From contig JAFEDF010000112.1 in assembly GCA_018241785.1 (NCBI GenBank), positions 18,663 through 82,662 on the forward strand: a stretch of 64,000 nucleotides of DNA. The letters run 5' to 3'. Position numbers and translations under genes: made by a program. The stretch is from Pseudomonadota bacterium. GTDB lineage: Bacteria; Pseudomonadota; Gammaproteobacteria; Burkholderiales; Casimicrobiaceae. This document shows positions 22,293 to 30,663 of the stretch, one piece after another (positions within the stretch are counted from its first letter, which is position 1; each line of letters opens with the position of its first letter). The notes under the pieces are model-generated. The model ran no database searches, was not told the origin of the DNA, and saw only the letters and a list, made by a program, of their open reading frames with translations.

Positions 22293-22946
22293 TCACCCCC
22301 GCGTCACGGATCCGCTCTGCACGGTACAACCTATGCCGCGCGACTCGCTCACGATCTCCATGATGCCGAAGTCATGCGCTTCGATCGGAACCGCGTTCAC
22401 GACCTGCAGGTCGAACGCGCCGGCGACTGTGTACGGTGTACCGCCTTCGGCGATCGACCGGCGCAACAGCCGGTCGTAGTACCCCTTGCCGTAGCCCAGC
22501 CGCCGCCCATGCGGATCGAAAGCGACGCCCGGCACGAGGACGAACTGCAGGTCGGCCGCATGCACGAGCCTGCAGCCCTCGGGCCGCGGCTCGCGGATGC
22601 CCCAGCGATTCGGCACGAGATCATGGGCGAGGTCGTCCACCGCATGAAGTGCGAGCGCATCGCGCTGCCGATCGATCCGCGGCAGCACGAGCGTCGCACC
22701 GCGTTCCCGGACGGCCGCCAGGATGCGTGATGTGTCGAGCTCGCTGCCGAACGTCGAATAGGCCATCACGACGCCCGCACTCGTGAACGCAGGGTGGGCC
22801 AGAACGGCGTCCTGGATCCGGTCGGCCGCTGCGGCGCGCGACGCCGGCGACATCGCATCGCGCAAAGCGAGGATTCGCCGCCGGAGGGCAGCCTTTTCGG
22901 CCGCGACGGCATCCGGTGTCGTGTGAGGCGACATCGGCCGGACCAT
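22293..22946 (-). CDS. 5-formyltetrahydrofolate cyclo-ligase
   Basis: A 217-residue ATP-dependent enzyme converting 5-formyl-THF to 5,10-methenyl-THF. The signature GRRLGYGKGYYDRLL is present near residue 150 and the N-terminal KAALRRRILALRDAM supports the family. It starts 19 bp after the fhs stop, so fhs and this gene form an operon that both makes and recycles formyl-folates. An alternative ATG at 22934 would remove four residues. Confidence 0.92.
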   Translation of the reverse strand: MVRPMSPHTTPDAVAAEKAALRRRILALRDAMSPASRAAAADRIQDAVLAHPAFTSAGVVMAYSTFGSELDTSRILAAVRERGATLVLPRIDRQRDALALHAVDDLAHDLVPNRWGIREPRPEGCRLVHAADLQFVLVPGVAFDPHGRRLGYGKGYYDRLLRRSIAEGGTPYTVAGAFDLQVVNAVPIEAHDFGIMEIVSESRGIGCTVQSGSVTRG

Positions 22947-22965
22947 GAAGCCGCGCGAGCCCCGG

Positions 22966-24669
22966 TCAGGAGAGACCGAGCAGCGCCCCGGCCTCGTCGA
23001 TGTCGATACGCAGCGCCGATGGCGACTTCGGCAAACCCGGCATGGTCATGATGTCGCCGCAGATCATGACGACGAATTCGGCTCCGGCGGCCAGCCGCAC
23101 CTCGCGGACGTTCAGCACGTGATGCGACGGTGCACCGCGCAATTGCGGGTCGGTCGAGAACGAGTACTGCGTCTTGGCGATGCACACGGGATAATGACCG
23201 TAGCCGTCATGCTGGAGCTTGCGGATCTGCTCGCGCACACGCGTATCCGCGATCACCTCGCTCGCCCCGTAGAGCGTGGTCGCAATCGTGCAGATCTTGT
23301 CCCATAACGGCGTGCCATCCGCGTACACGAAGCGAAAATCGGATGGCGTCGCGTCGATCGTGCGGACCACGGCGCGCGCGAGTTCCGCCGCGCCTTCACC
23401 TCCCTCGGCCCAGTGTCGCGCAACCACGACTTCGGCCCCATGATGAGCAATCTTGCGCCGCAGCGCCGCGATCTCGGCATCGGTGTCGCTCGAGAAATGG
23501 TTGACCGCAACGACGCATGGAAGCCCGAAATGGTTGCGAACATTGTTCACGTGTCGCTCCAGGTTCGGGATCCCGCGCTCGACAGCGGCAACGTTCTCGG
23601 CGGCAAGGTTCGATGCATCGACACCCCCGTGATACTTGAGCGCGCGGATCGTCGCGACGATCACTGCAGCGTCCGGGCGCAGGCCCGCCTTGCGGCACTT
23701 GATGTCGACGAACTTCTCGGCGCCGAGATCGGCGCCGAATCCGGCCTCGGTCACGACGTAGTCGGCGAGCTTGAGCGCGGTGGAAGTCGCGATGACCGAG
23801 TTGCAGCCGTGCGCAATGTTCGCGAACGGACCGCCATGGATGAAAGCGGGCGTGTGCTCCAGCGTCTGCACGAGGTTGGGCTTGATTGCCTCACGCAGCA
23901 GCGCCGTCATGGCACCGTGCGCGCCCAGATCACGGGCGGTGACGGGTTTCTGCTGCCGAGTGTATCCGACGACGATGTTGCCGAGCCGCGTCCTGAGATC
24001 GGCGAGTCCTGTCGCGAGGCAGAAGATCGCCATCACCTCCGAGGCAACGACGATGTCGAACCCATCCTGCCTCGGATAGCCATTGCCGGCGCCGCCGAGC
24101 GCGACGGTGATGTCCCGCAGCGCGCGGTCGTTCATGTCCATCACCCGCTTCCAGGTGATCCTCCGGGTATCGAGGTCGAGCGGATTGCCATGATGGATGT
24201 GATTGTCGATCAGCGCCGCAAGCAGGTTGTTCGCCAGCGCGATCGCGTTGAAATCCCCGGTGAAGTGAAGGTTGATGTCCTCCATCGGCACGACCTGGGC
24301 GTGACCACCGCCGGCGGCGCCTCCCTTGAGCCCGAAGACCGGTCCGAGCGAGGGCTCGCGCAGGCACACTACGGCTCTCTTGCCGATCCGGCCGAGCCCG
24401 TCCGCGAGGCCCACCGAGGTCGTGGTCTTTCCCTCGCCGGGGGGCGTGGGGCTGATCGCGGTGACGAGGACAAGGCGCCCGTTTGGCCGTTGCCGTACCG
24501 AGTCGATGTAGTCGAGCGCGAGCTTCGCCTTGTAGTGCCCATAGGGCTCGAGCGCTTCAGCAGGGATGCCGAGCCGTTCGCCCACTCGCGCGATGGGGAG
24601 CATGGCCGCGGCTCGAGCGATTGCGAGATCGTTGGAAATGGCGGGTCTCCCGGTCCTGATCGGTGCCAT
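22966..24669 (-). CDS. fhs: formate-tetrahydrofolate ligase
   Basis: A 567-residue enzyme interconverting formate + ATP + THF and 10-formyl-THF. The P-loop is [10 protein letters not shown] (residues 75-84), and [35 protein letters not shown] contains the folate/Mg site (quoted in parts: [27 protein letters not shown]). In acetogens it runs towards formyl-THF; in demethylating pathways it can run in reverse and yield ATP. No ribosome site precedes the ATG, and an FNR-type box is centred only about 39.5 bp upstream, so the message may be leaderless or start further in. Confidence 0.96.
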   Translation of the reverse strand: MAPIRTGRPAISNDLAIARAAAMLPIARVGERLGIPAEALEPYGHYKAKLALDYIDSVRQRPNGRLVLVTAISPTPPGEGKTTTSVGLADGLGRIGKRAVVCLREPSLGPVFGLKGGAAGGGHAQVVPMEDINLHFTGDFNAIALANNLLAALIDNHIHHGNPLDLDTRRITWKRVMDMNDRALRDITVALGGAGNGYPRQDGFDIVVASEVMAIFCLATGLADLRTRLGNIVVGYTRQQKPVTARDLGAHGAMTALLREAIKPNLVQTLEHTPAFIHGGPFANIAHGCNSVIATSTALKLADYVVTEAGFGADLGAEKFVDIKCRKAGLRPDAAVIVATIRALKYHGGVDASNLAAENVAAVERGIPNLERHVNNVRNHFGLPCVVAVNHFSSDTDAEIAALRRKIAHHGAEVVVARHWAEGGEGAAELARAVVRTIDATPSDFRFVYADGTPLWDKICTIATTLYGASEVIADTRVREQIRKLQHDGYGHYPVCIAKTQYSFSTDPQLRGAPSHHVLNVREVRLAAGAEFVVMICGDIMTMPGLPKSPSALRIDIDEAGALLGLS

Positions 24670-24701
24670 ATCGCTGATATGGCAGTGCGTGCGTCCATGC
24701 C

Positions 24702-24715
24702 TTGACGTGGATCAA
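24702..24715. promoter_or_regulatory. FNR/ANR-type box upstream of fhs
   Basis: TTGAC-GTGG-ATCAA, one mismatch from the FNR/ANR consensus TTGAT-N4-ATCAA. It lies in the 151-bp spacer between fhs and the toxin gene. It faces fhs, with its centre 39.5 bp before the annotated ATG, and a -10-like ATATCA/GATATG region follows. If FNR acts at the standard -41.5 position, transcription would begin at about the fhs start codon. Confidence 0.6.
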
Positions 24716-24820
24716 GCACACCCGCCGATTGCGGCGATCTGTCGCGCTCCGCCGCACCTCATTGCGGTGCAACACCCTGCACCGCCCCGCGCCACCCGAC
24801 GCGATGGGGCCGATTCCGCC

Positions 24821-25129
24821 CTACGCGATTGCGTCGAGTTCGCGCGAGGCGCGGAGCACGCGCATCACCTCGACGCCATTCCCGCGGACGCGGTAGAAGA
24901 TCACGTAGCGGTTCAGCAGGACGCTTCGAATGCCAGGCTTCAGTTCGTCGCGCACGGATCCCATCTCCGGATGCAGGACGAGGAGCTGACAAAGTTGCTC
25001 GAGCTTCTCGGCGAAGCTCCGCGCGGCGGCAAGATGCTCGGCGTCGCCTGAACCCCAGGGGTCGCTTGGCATCGCCATCGACTCCCAGATCTCGTTCAGG
25101 TCGGCGCACGCCTGGAACGTGAACTGCAT
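24821..25129 (-). CDS. ParE/RelE-superfamily toxin
   Basis: A 102-residue toxin of the ParE/RelE fold. The N-terminal ACADLNEIWESMA matches the A-x-x-DLxxIW helix of ParE, and the C-terminal NRYVIFYRVRGNGVEVMRVLRASRELDAI is the family's core sheet. Relatives poison gyrase or cleave mRNA. The antitoxin gene lies 17 bp upstream on the same strand, the typical antitoxin-first order. The pair is within the island, between fhs and the homocysteine methyltransferase. Confidence 0.85.
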   Translation of the reverse strand: MQFTFQACADLNEIWESMAMPSDPWGSGDAEHLAAARSFAEKLEQLCQLLVLHPEMGSVRDELKPGIRSVLLNRYVIFYRVRGNGVEVMRVLRASRELDAIA

Positions 25130-25146
25130 GCGGGTAACCTGGCCGA

Positions 25147-25401
25147 TCAGGCGTGCTCGCCGGACTTGGCGCGCAACCGCCGAAAGACCTCCGGAGCGTC
25201 GACCAGCTGACGGTCGTTGGCCTGATCGACTCCGATCGCCAGCTCGCCCAGCAGGCGCTCGCGTCGCAGTGCGCGCGTTCGATCGCGTTCGTCGAGCAGC
25301 AGCAGCGCCTCCCTGATCAGCTGAGCACGCGAGTCGTACTCGCGCGACGCAAGCTTTGCGGCGATCATGCTCTCGAGGTCACGCGGAAGGGTCGTGTGCA
25401 T
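25147..25401 (-). CDS. ParD/CopG-type ribbon-helix-helix antitoxin
   Basis: An 84-residue protein starting MHTTLPRDLESMIAAKL, which fits a ribbon-helix-helix DNA-binding N-terminus, followed by SRAQLIREALLLLDERD and a charged C-terminal toxin-binding tail. It is paired with the ParE-like toxin downstream. It probably represses its own promoter in the spacer towards the methyltransferase gene (19 bp). Frames further upstream overlap that gene and are not counted. Confidence 0.8.
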   Translation of the reverse strand: MHTTLPRDLESMIAAKLASREYDSRAQLIREALLLLDERDRTRALRRERLLGELAIGVDQANDRQLVDAPEVFRRLRAKSGEHA

Positions 25402-25420
25402 CGTCGGAGAGCTGCATCGT

Positions 25421-26398
25421 TCAGGTGCGGCTCCGCACGCCCGCTGCGGATCCAAGGCCACCCAGCCGGAGTTCGATGTCGGCACGCGTCGGCGGCGGCT
25501 GCCTGGGGGTCGACGCGAGCGCTTCCACGATCCTGCGGAGGTGCTCGTCGGTCGCGCCACAGCATCCACCGATGATGCGCGCGCCGGCATCGCGCGCCAT
25601 GCAGGCGTATCGGGCGAGCACGTCGGGCGTGCCGTCGTATCGCACGCGGAGATCGGCATCGAGCACCGGAATGCCGCAGTTGCTCTTCGCCACTACCACG
25701 GCGCCGGGCTCGGCGCCTGCGATGAGCCCGAGCACCGAGTCCATGAGTTGCGCCGGGCCGACGCCACAGTTGGCGCCGAAAGCAATGGGGCGGTGGGCAA
25801 AGGTGCCGCTGCGCCGCATCGCGTCCTCGGGCCGCACACCCATCATCGTGCGGCCATTGGTATCGAAGATCATCGTTGCGACGTAGGCCAATCCTGCGCG
25901 CTGTACCGCGCGTACGGCGGCGTCGAGCTCGTCGTCCGCGAACATTGATTCGATCCAGGCGATGTCCACGCCGGCTTCCCGGAGCGCGGTCGCCTGCTCG
26001 AAGAATCCCTGCTCCGCCTCGTCCACGCCGCGCGTGCCAAGCGGCTCGAGCACTTCGCCGATCGGACCGATGTTGCCGGCGACGACCACCGGGCGGCCGG
26101 CACGCTCCGCGACCTCGCGCGCGATGCGCGTCGCAGCAATGTTGAACTCGCGCGTGCGCGACTCGAGCTGGCGGAACGCGAGCCGGAAGCGATTCGCGCC
26201 GAAGGTGTTGGTGAGCAGGACGTCGGCGCCCGCTTCGACAAAGCCTCGATGGATGCCGGCGACGACTTCGGGCCGCTGGACGTTCCAGGCTGCGCCGACG
26301 TCATCCTTGCCGAGCCCCCGGAGAAACAGGTTGGTGCCCATGGCGCCGTCTGCTATGACGACATCCCGGGTGTTGAGCAACCGCTCGAGCAGGTTCAT
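25421..26398 (-). CDS. homocysteine S-methyltransferase-family protein (MmuM/BHMT-like)
   Basis: A 325-residue TIM-barrel enzyme with the three zinc-binding cysteines of the family: Cys211 (GANCG) and Cys279-Cys280 (GGCCGA). DGAMGTNLFLRG near the N-terminus and TNTFGANRFRL are characteristic. Members move a methyl group from methionine-type sulfonium or betaine donors, or from methyl-THF/corrinoid partners, to homocysteine. As a stand-alone domain in a corrinoid cluster it could draw methyl groups into methionine. It is divergent from the fused methyltransferase (284-bp spacer). Confidence 0.85.
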   Translation of the reverse strand: MNLLERLLNTRDVVIADGAMGTNLFLRGLGKDDVGAAWNVQRPEVVAGIHRGFVEAGADVLLTNTFGANRFRLAFRQLESRTREFNIAATRIAREVAERAGRPVVVAGNIGPIGEVLEPLGTRGVDEAEQGFFEQATALREAGVDIAWIESMFADDELDAAVRAVQRAGLAYVATMIFDTNGRTMMGVRPEDAMRRSGTFAHRPIAFGANCGVGPAQLMDSVLGLIAGAEPGAVVVAKSNCGIPVLDADLRVRYDGTPDVLARYACMARDAGARIIGGCCGATDEHLRRIVEALASTPRQPPPTRADIELRLGGLGSAAGVRSRT

Positions 26399-26682
26399 GG
26401 CTGCGTTCGACGTCGCCTGCGGACACCTGTGCCCATTTCACCGTTCCACTGCGGATGACGCGACGGCGCCCCGGTATCGGACCCTGCCGGTGGATGGCGC
26501 AGCATGCAGGATCGAAGCTTTGCGATGGTATCCCGGCCGCGACGCAACGCGATCGGCCGGTTCACCGGCGCTTGATCCAGATCAAGCACACCACTCGATT
26601 GCCTTCGGAATAATTTGACGGTTCCGGTTCGGCGCTGGTCCGGTAGCGGATCGCGCAACCGTACCCGCGCACGGAGGCACGA
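26399..26682. other. 284-bp divergent regulatory interval
   Basis: The spacer between the homocysteine methyltransferase (minus strand) and the fused corrinoid methyltransferase (plus strand) has no gene. It holds the FNR-type box at 26572-26585 and an AT-rich -10 region (GAATAATTT, 26608-26616). Nothing else specific was recognised. Confidence 0.5.
26572..26585. promoter_or_regulatory. FNR/ANR-type box upstream of the fused methyltransferase
   Basis: A perfect TTGAT-CCAG-ATCAA palindrome. An AT-rich -10-like sequence (GAATAATTT) lies 30 bp downstream, which places the box near -41.5, the class II activator position, for a transcript starting near 26620 towards the gene at 26683. Confidence 0.7.
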
Positions 26683-28671
26683 GTGCACACGCACAGGACG
26701 AGGGTGCTGGCCGCCCTTCGCGGCGAACCGGTCGACTGCCTGCCTTATGTTCCGCGGCTCGACCTCTGGTATCTCGCGAACGCGACATCCGGGACGCTGC
26801 CGAGGCACTACGCGTCCACTCCGATGAACGAAATCGCGCGCGCCGAGGGCTGGGCGTTTCATCATCGCTTCTGCGACGACCAACTCGATCCGGCGTACCA
26901 GCAACAGTACCTTCACCGCGGGATCAACGTCTTCTACAGCCGCGATACGGTGTTCGACGTCGTATTGCCACCCGATGTCGAAGTTCGCGTCGAGCGGCGC
27001 GGCGCACGCACGCGCGTCGAATACATCACGCCGCTCGGCACGGTCAGTACCGTGACGCATTACGACGTCGAGTCGCAGCGCCACGGCATCACCATTCCGG
27101 CGCTGGTCGAGCATCTGATCAAGACACCCGAGGATTACGCGCCCGCGGGCTACCTGTTCGAGCACATGGATGCCGTTGCGAGCTTCGAGCGATTCCGGCG
27201 CTGGTCTCAAGACGATATGGGCGACAACGGTGTGCCGGTGTGCCTGGGGTCGTTCGACGCGTCTCCGTTCCACTGGATCCAGCGCGATCTCTGCGATGCG
27301 ACCGAGTTCTTCATCCACTATCGAGATCATTACGCGAAGATGAGCGCACTGGCCGAGCGCATCGCGCAGCTGCAGGAGAAGCTGCTCGCGATCCTGTGCC
27401 GGTCGCCCGCCGAGGTCGTGTGGTGGGGAGCCAACTTCGACGACATGCTGACCTACCCGCCGTACTTCGAGCGCGAGATCAAGCCGTGGATTCGCAAGGC
27501 CGCGGATGCGCTCGGCGCCGCCGGGAAGCTCCTGCTGTGCCACACCGACGGCGAGAACCGGGGGCTGATGGACCTGATCCGGGACAGCGGAATGCATATC
27601 GCCGAGTCGATCTGCCCGGCTCCGATGACCCGGGTGAGCCTCGACGAGTACTACCGTCGTTGGTCGACGCATCTGACGCTCTTCGGCGGCATCCCTTCGA
27701 CGATCGTCATGCCGGGCACCAGCGACGCTGCGTTCGAGGCCTATATGGACGCACTGTTCGGCGCCGTCGCACCGGGCTCGAGGATGGTCGTCGGCATCGC
27801 CGACGAGGTGCCGCCGGCCGCCGTATTCTCGCGGCTGCAGCGTATCGGTGAGCGCATCGGGCGCGAAGGACGGCTGCCCCTCATGGCCGGGACGTTTAGG
27901 CCGTACGAGGGCCCCACGGCCGGCGCGGAGGCCGCACTCGCACACGCACCGGTGCGGCCGGGGCCGGCGACTGCGGCGACATCGGCGCCCGCAGCGGAGA
28001 CGATCGCGGAGCCGCGCGCCGCCGTCTTTCACGCGGTGCGCGAGGCCGTGCTCAGGGGGCGCCATCGCGAGATCGGCGGGCACGTGCAGGCCCTACTCGA
28101 CCGCGACGTGCCGCCGGGCGACGTGCTGGAGCAGGGTCTCATCGCCGCCATTACGCTGGTCGGCGACCGGATGGCGACCGGTGAAGCGTTCATCCCGGAG
28201 GTGCTGCTCGCCGCGCGGGCGATGAGCGCCGGGATTGCCGTTCTCTCGCCCCATCTCGCAAAGAGCGGGGAACGACTGCGAGGGAAAGTGCTGATCGGCA
28301 CGGTGCCAGGCGACATGCACGACATCGGCAAGAACCTGGTCGTCACCCTCCTGCGCGGCGTCGGCTTCGAGGTTCGCGACCTAGGCATCAACGTCGCTCG
28401 CGAAACCTTCTACCATGAGGTGGCATCGTTTGCGCCGGACATCGTGGGCCTGTCGTCGCTGCTGACCACCACGATGATGGAGATGCCGGCGATCATCGCC
28501 GGGCTTGCGGAACGGGGCCTCGACCGGAGATGCAGGGTCATCGTCGGCGGCGCCCCGGTCAGCGAGCCGTTCGCGCGGCAGATCGGGGCCGACGGCTACG
28601 GGGCCAATGCGGTCGACGCCGTAAGGCTCGTCAAGCGGCTGCTCGCCGAGGGCGCGCAAACGATCACGTGA
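26683..28671 (+). CDS. UroD-type methyltransferase fused to a corrinoid-binding domain (CmuA-like)
   Basis: A 662-residue two-part protein. Residues 1-410 form a uroporphyrinogen-decarboxylase-like methyltransferase domain of the MtaA/CmuA group. After a Pro/Ala linker (about 410-450), residues 450-660 form a B12-binding-2 cap and a Rossmann-like B12 domain with the cobalt-ligand motif DxHxxG (Asp544, His546, Gly549 in GDMHDIGKN). This domain order is that of CmuA, the chloromethane:corrinoid methyltransferase. The zinc motif HxC of MtaA/MtbA reads HTD here (His287). The GTG start has a GGAGG site 5 bp upstream. It likely takes a methyl group from an unidentified donor onto its own corrinoid. 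It could instead act on a methoxylated or other methyl substrate, not methyl halide. Confidence 0.85.
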   Translation: MHTHRTRVLAALRGEPVDCLPYVPRLDLWYLANATSGTLPRHYASTPMNEIARAEGWAFHHRFCDDQLDPAYQQQYLHRGINVFYSRDTVFDVVLPPDVEVRVERRGARTRVEYITPLGTVSTVTHYDVESQRHGITIPALVEHLIKTPEDYAPAGYLFEHMDAVASFERFRRWSQDDMGDNGVPVCLGSFDASPFHWIQRDLCDATEFFIHYRDHYAKMSALAERIAQLQEKLLAILCRSPAEVVWWGANFDDMLTYPPYFEREIKPWIRKAADALGAAGKLLLCHTDGENRGLMDLIRDSGMHIAESICPAPMTRVSLDEYYRRWSTHLTLFGGIPSTIVMPGTSDAAFEAYMDALFGAVAPGSRMVVGIADEVPPAAVFSRLQRIGERIGREGRLPLMAGTFRPYEGPTAGAEAALAHAPVRPGPATAATSAPAAETIAEPRAAVFHAVREAVLRGRHREIGGHVQALLDRDVPPGDVLEQGLIAAITLVGDRMATGEAFIPEVLLAARAMSAGIAVLSPHLAKSGERLRGKVLIGTVPGDMHDIGKNLVVTLLRGVGFEVRDLGINVARETFYHEVASFAPDIVGLSSLLTTTMMEMPAIIAGLAERGLDRRCRVIVGGAPVSEPFARQIGADGYGANAVDAVRLVKRLLAEGAQTIT

Positions 28672-28721
28672 CACCGGCGGTCCCCGCGGGGGGGCCCGCA
28701 CCCCGGGACGCATGGCAATCC

Positions 28722-28735
28722 TTGATGGCCATCAA
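28722..28735. promoter_or_regulatory. FNR/ANR-type box upstream of the corrinoid-protein operon
   Basis: A perfect TTGAT-GGCC-ATCAA palindrome. It is centred about 60 bp before the start predicted from the TTGACA/TAACAT promoter (28754-28781), close to the class I activator position of -61.5. Confidence 0.7.
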
Positions 28736-28753
28736 GGTCCGGCGCGAATCCGG

Positions 28754-28781
28754 TTGACACCCGGCTTCGGGTTAGTAACAT
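28754..28781 (+). promoter_or_regulatory. sigma-70 promoter of the corrinoid/methyltransferase operon
   Basis: TTGACA (28754-28759), a 16-bp spacer and TAACAT (28776-28781). Transcription would start near 28788, about 77 nt before the corrinoid gene. The motif GTAACATATTAGCGG (28775-28789) overlaps the -10 and start and may be an operator. Confidence 0.55.
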
Positions 28782-28864
28782 ATTAGCGGCATATCACGTC
28801 CGGCGGGGATATGTCGGCTTCCCGACTCGATCGGGCGTCATCCAGAACTGTGTGGGGGAATTCC

Positions 28865-29500
28865 ATGCTGGACAGCGTCGAGGCGATCAAGGACTTTGTC
28901 ATCCGCGGCAAGCGCAAGGAGGCGGTCGAGGAAGCGAGCAAGGCGATCGCGGCGGGGGCCGATGCCGCCGTCATCATGAAGGAGGGGCTGATCGGCGCGA
29001 TGTCGGTGGTCGGGCAGAAGTTCTCGAGCGGTGAGTTCTTCCTGCCGCAGATGATGATCGCCGCGCGCGCGATGACCGAGGTGATACCGGTAATCAAGCC
29101 CTACCTCGTCGGCGAGGCCGCGGCGAAGCGTGGCAAGGCCGTCATCGGCACCGTGCAAGGCGACTTTCACGATATCGGCAAGAACATCGTCAAGATGATG
29201 CTCGAGGGCGCGGGCTATGAGGTGGTCGATCTCGGCGTCGATGTCACGGCCGAGAAGTTCGTCGACGCAGTGCGCCGCGAGTCACCTGACTTCCTGCTCA
29301 TGAGTGCGCTCATCACCCTGACGATGGAGAGTGCGAGGCGAACAATCGGCGCCGTCGACGCGGCGGGATTGCGGGGGAACGTCAGGATCGGCGTCGGTGG
29401 GGCGCCGTTGACGCAGAAATTCGCCGACGAGATCGGCGCGGACTTCTACGGTGCCGACGCGTACGCCTGCGTCGAGACCTGCAACCGCCTCGTTCATTGA
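28865..29500 (+). CDS. corrinoid protein (MtbC/MttC/MtvC-type)
   Basis: A 211-residue cobalamin carrier with an N-terminal helical cap (residues 1-90) and a B12 domain with DxHxxG (Asp100, His102, Gly105 in GDFHDIGKN) and SALITLTM. Such proteins carry the methyl group between methyltransferase I and methyltransferase II. The ATG at 28865 is preceded by GGGGGA. It heads the run of same-strand genes that continues to 35574, with spacers of 43 bp or less. It is free-standing while the preceding gene carries its own fused copy, so the island holds two corrinoid carriers. Confidence 0.93.
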   Translation: MLDSVEAIKDFVIRGKRKEAVEEASKAIAAGADAAVIMKEGLIGAMSVVGQKFSSGEFFLPQMMIAARAMTEVIPVIKPYLVGEAAAKRGKAVIGTVQGDFHDIGKNIVKMMLEGAGYEVVDLGVDVTAEKFVDAVRRESPDFLLMSALITLTMESARRTIGAVDAAGLRGNVRIGVGGAPLTQKFADEIGADFYGADAYACVETCNRLVH

Positions 29501-29531
29501 CGGCGCCCGACACGATCAACCGAGGAGCAGC

Positions 29532-30620
29532 ATGACACCACGAGAGCGAGTGCTGATCGCACTGAAGCGCGGTCAGCCGGACCAGGTGCCCTGGGTCGAA
29601 AACGACGTCGAGGAGGAGATCCAGATTGCGCTGATGGACGGGCGCACCGACTTCACCCCCGGCGAATTCTGCCGGACCCTCGGCATGGACGGCTTCGGCT
29701 ACCACTTCCCGACGGGGCATCGCGCGCAGGCGGGTCAGGCGATGCAAACCAGCGGAACCCGCGAGGCGAAGGAGGCGTGGTACAAACCGGGCCGCGTGAC
29801 CTTCGACTTCGTCCCCCCGTGGATCGCCGACATGGGGGTCGACACACAGACCGGTCGAACCTTCGTCAAGCAGGGCCTGCTCACCAGCCGTGATTCGCTC
29901 CGGCTGTTCGACGAGTTCCTCCCGGACCCCGATCACCCTGCGCGCTACGACCGCGTGGCCGACTGGCTCGCCAGGTATCGTGAGGATTTCGCGGTGTTTG
30001 CCCGTATCCGCCTCGGCAGCGCGAGCACCTTCGAGAGCATGGGCCTCGATGTGTTCTCGCTCATGCTCTACGACGACCCCGACCTGGTGAAGGAAATTCA
30101 TCGTCGCTTCTCGGAATGGTCGGCGCGGGTCGTCCAGCACCTCAACAAGATGGACTTCGACTTCATCTGGGCGAACGACGATCACGCCGACAACAAGGCG
30201 CCATGGGTCAACATGGAGATGTATGAGGAGTTCATGAAGCCGAGCCAGATGATCGTCGCCAACGAGATCCGCAAGCCCTGGATCTTCCACAGCGACGGCA
30301 ATCTGTTCCCGATTCTCGACGGGCTGGTCACGCTCGGCATGAGCGCCGTCCACCCGGTCCAGCCCGCGGCGATGGACATCAACCAGCTGAAGGCGCGGTA
30401 TGGCGACCGTGTCTGCATCGTCGGCAACATCGATCTCGACTACACGCTGCCGCGCGGTACCCCGGAGGAGACCGAGGCTGAAGTGAAGGACCGCATCGAG
30501 AAGGTCGGCAAGGGGGGTGGCTACATCATCTCCAGCGCCAACAGCATCACCGACTATTGCAAGGTGGAAAACGTGCGCGCGATGTCGCGGGCGATCCGTC
30601 AGTACGGGAAGTACGCGTGA
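29532..30620 (+). CDS. UroD-type methyltransferase (MtaA/CmuA family)
   Basis: A 362-residue single-domain member of the uroporphyrinogen decarboxylase superfamily, opening MTPRERVLIALKRGQPDQVPW. The loop around His253 reads FHSDGN, so the HxC zinc motif of MtaA/MtbA is HxD; Cys in GDRVCIVGNID may also matter. It follows the corrinoid gene by 31 bp with GAGGAG before the ATG, so it most likely methylates that carrier. By position it is the methyltransferase I. Heme synthesis (HemE) is unlikely because the catalytic N-terminal RQAGR region is missing. Confidence 0.88.
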   Translation: MTPRERVLIALKRGQPDQVPWVENDVEEEIQIALMDGRTDFTPGEFCRTLGMDGFGYHFPTGHRAQAGQAMQTSGTREAKEAWYKPGRVTFDFVPPWIADMGVDTQTGRTFVKQGLLTSRDSLRLFDEFLPDPDHPARYDRVADWLARYREDFAVFARIRLGSASTFESMGLDVFSLMLYDDPDLVKEIHRRFSEWSARVVQHLNKMDFDFIWANDDHADNKAPWVNMEMYEEFMKPSQMIVANEIRKPWIFHSDGNLFPILDGLVTLGMSAVHPVQPAAMDINQLKARYGDRVCIVGNIDLDYTLPRGTPEETEAEVKDRIEKVGKGGGYIISSANSITDYCKVENVRAMSRAIRQYGKYA

Positions 30621-30663
30621 TGGCGGTACGGGGGAGGGCCGGTCGCATTCGCGGGGAGCGGTC

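Noticed and set aside
24670..24820. Cobalamin or THF riboswitch upstream of C1 genes
   Set aside because: The 151-bp spacer is too short for a cobalamin riboswitch and no conserved B12-box or THF-aptamer pattern was seen there or in the other island spacers.
29532..30620. Uroporphyrinogen decarboxylase HemE
   Set aside because: The superfamily fold is shared, but HemE active-site motifs are missing and the neighbours are corrinoid proteins.
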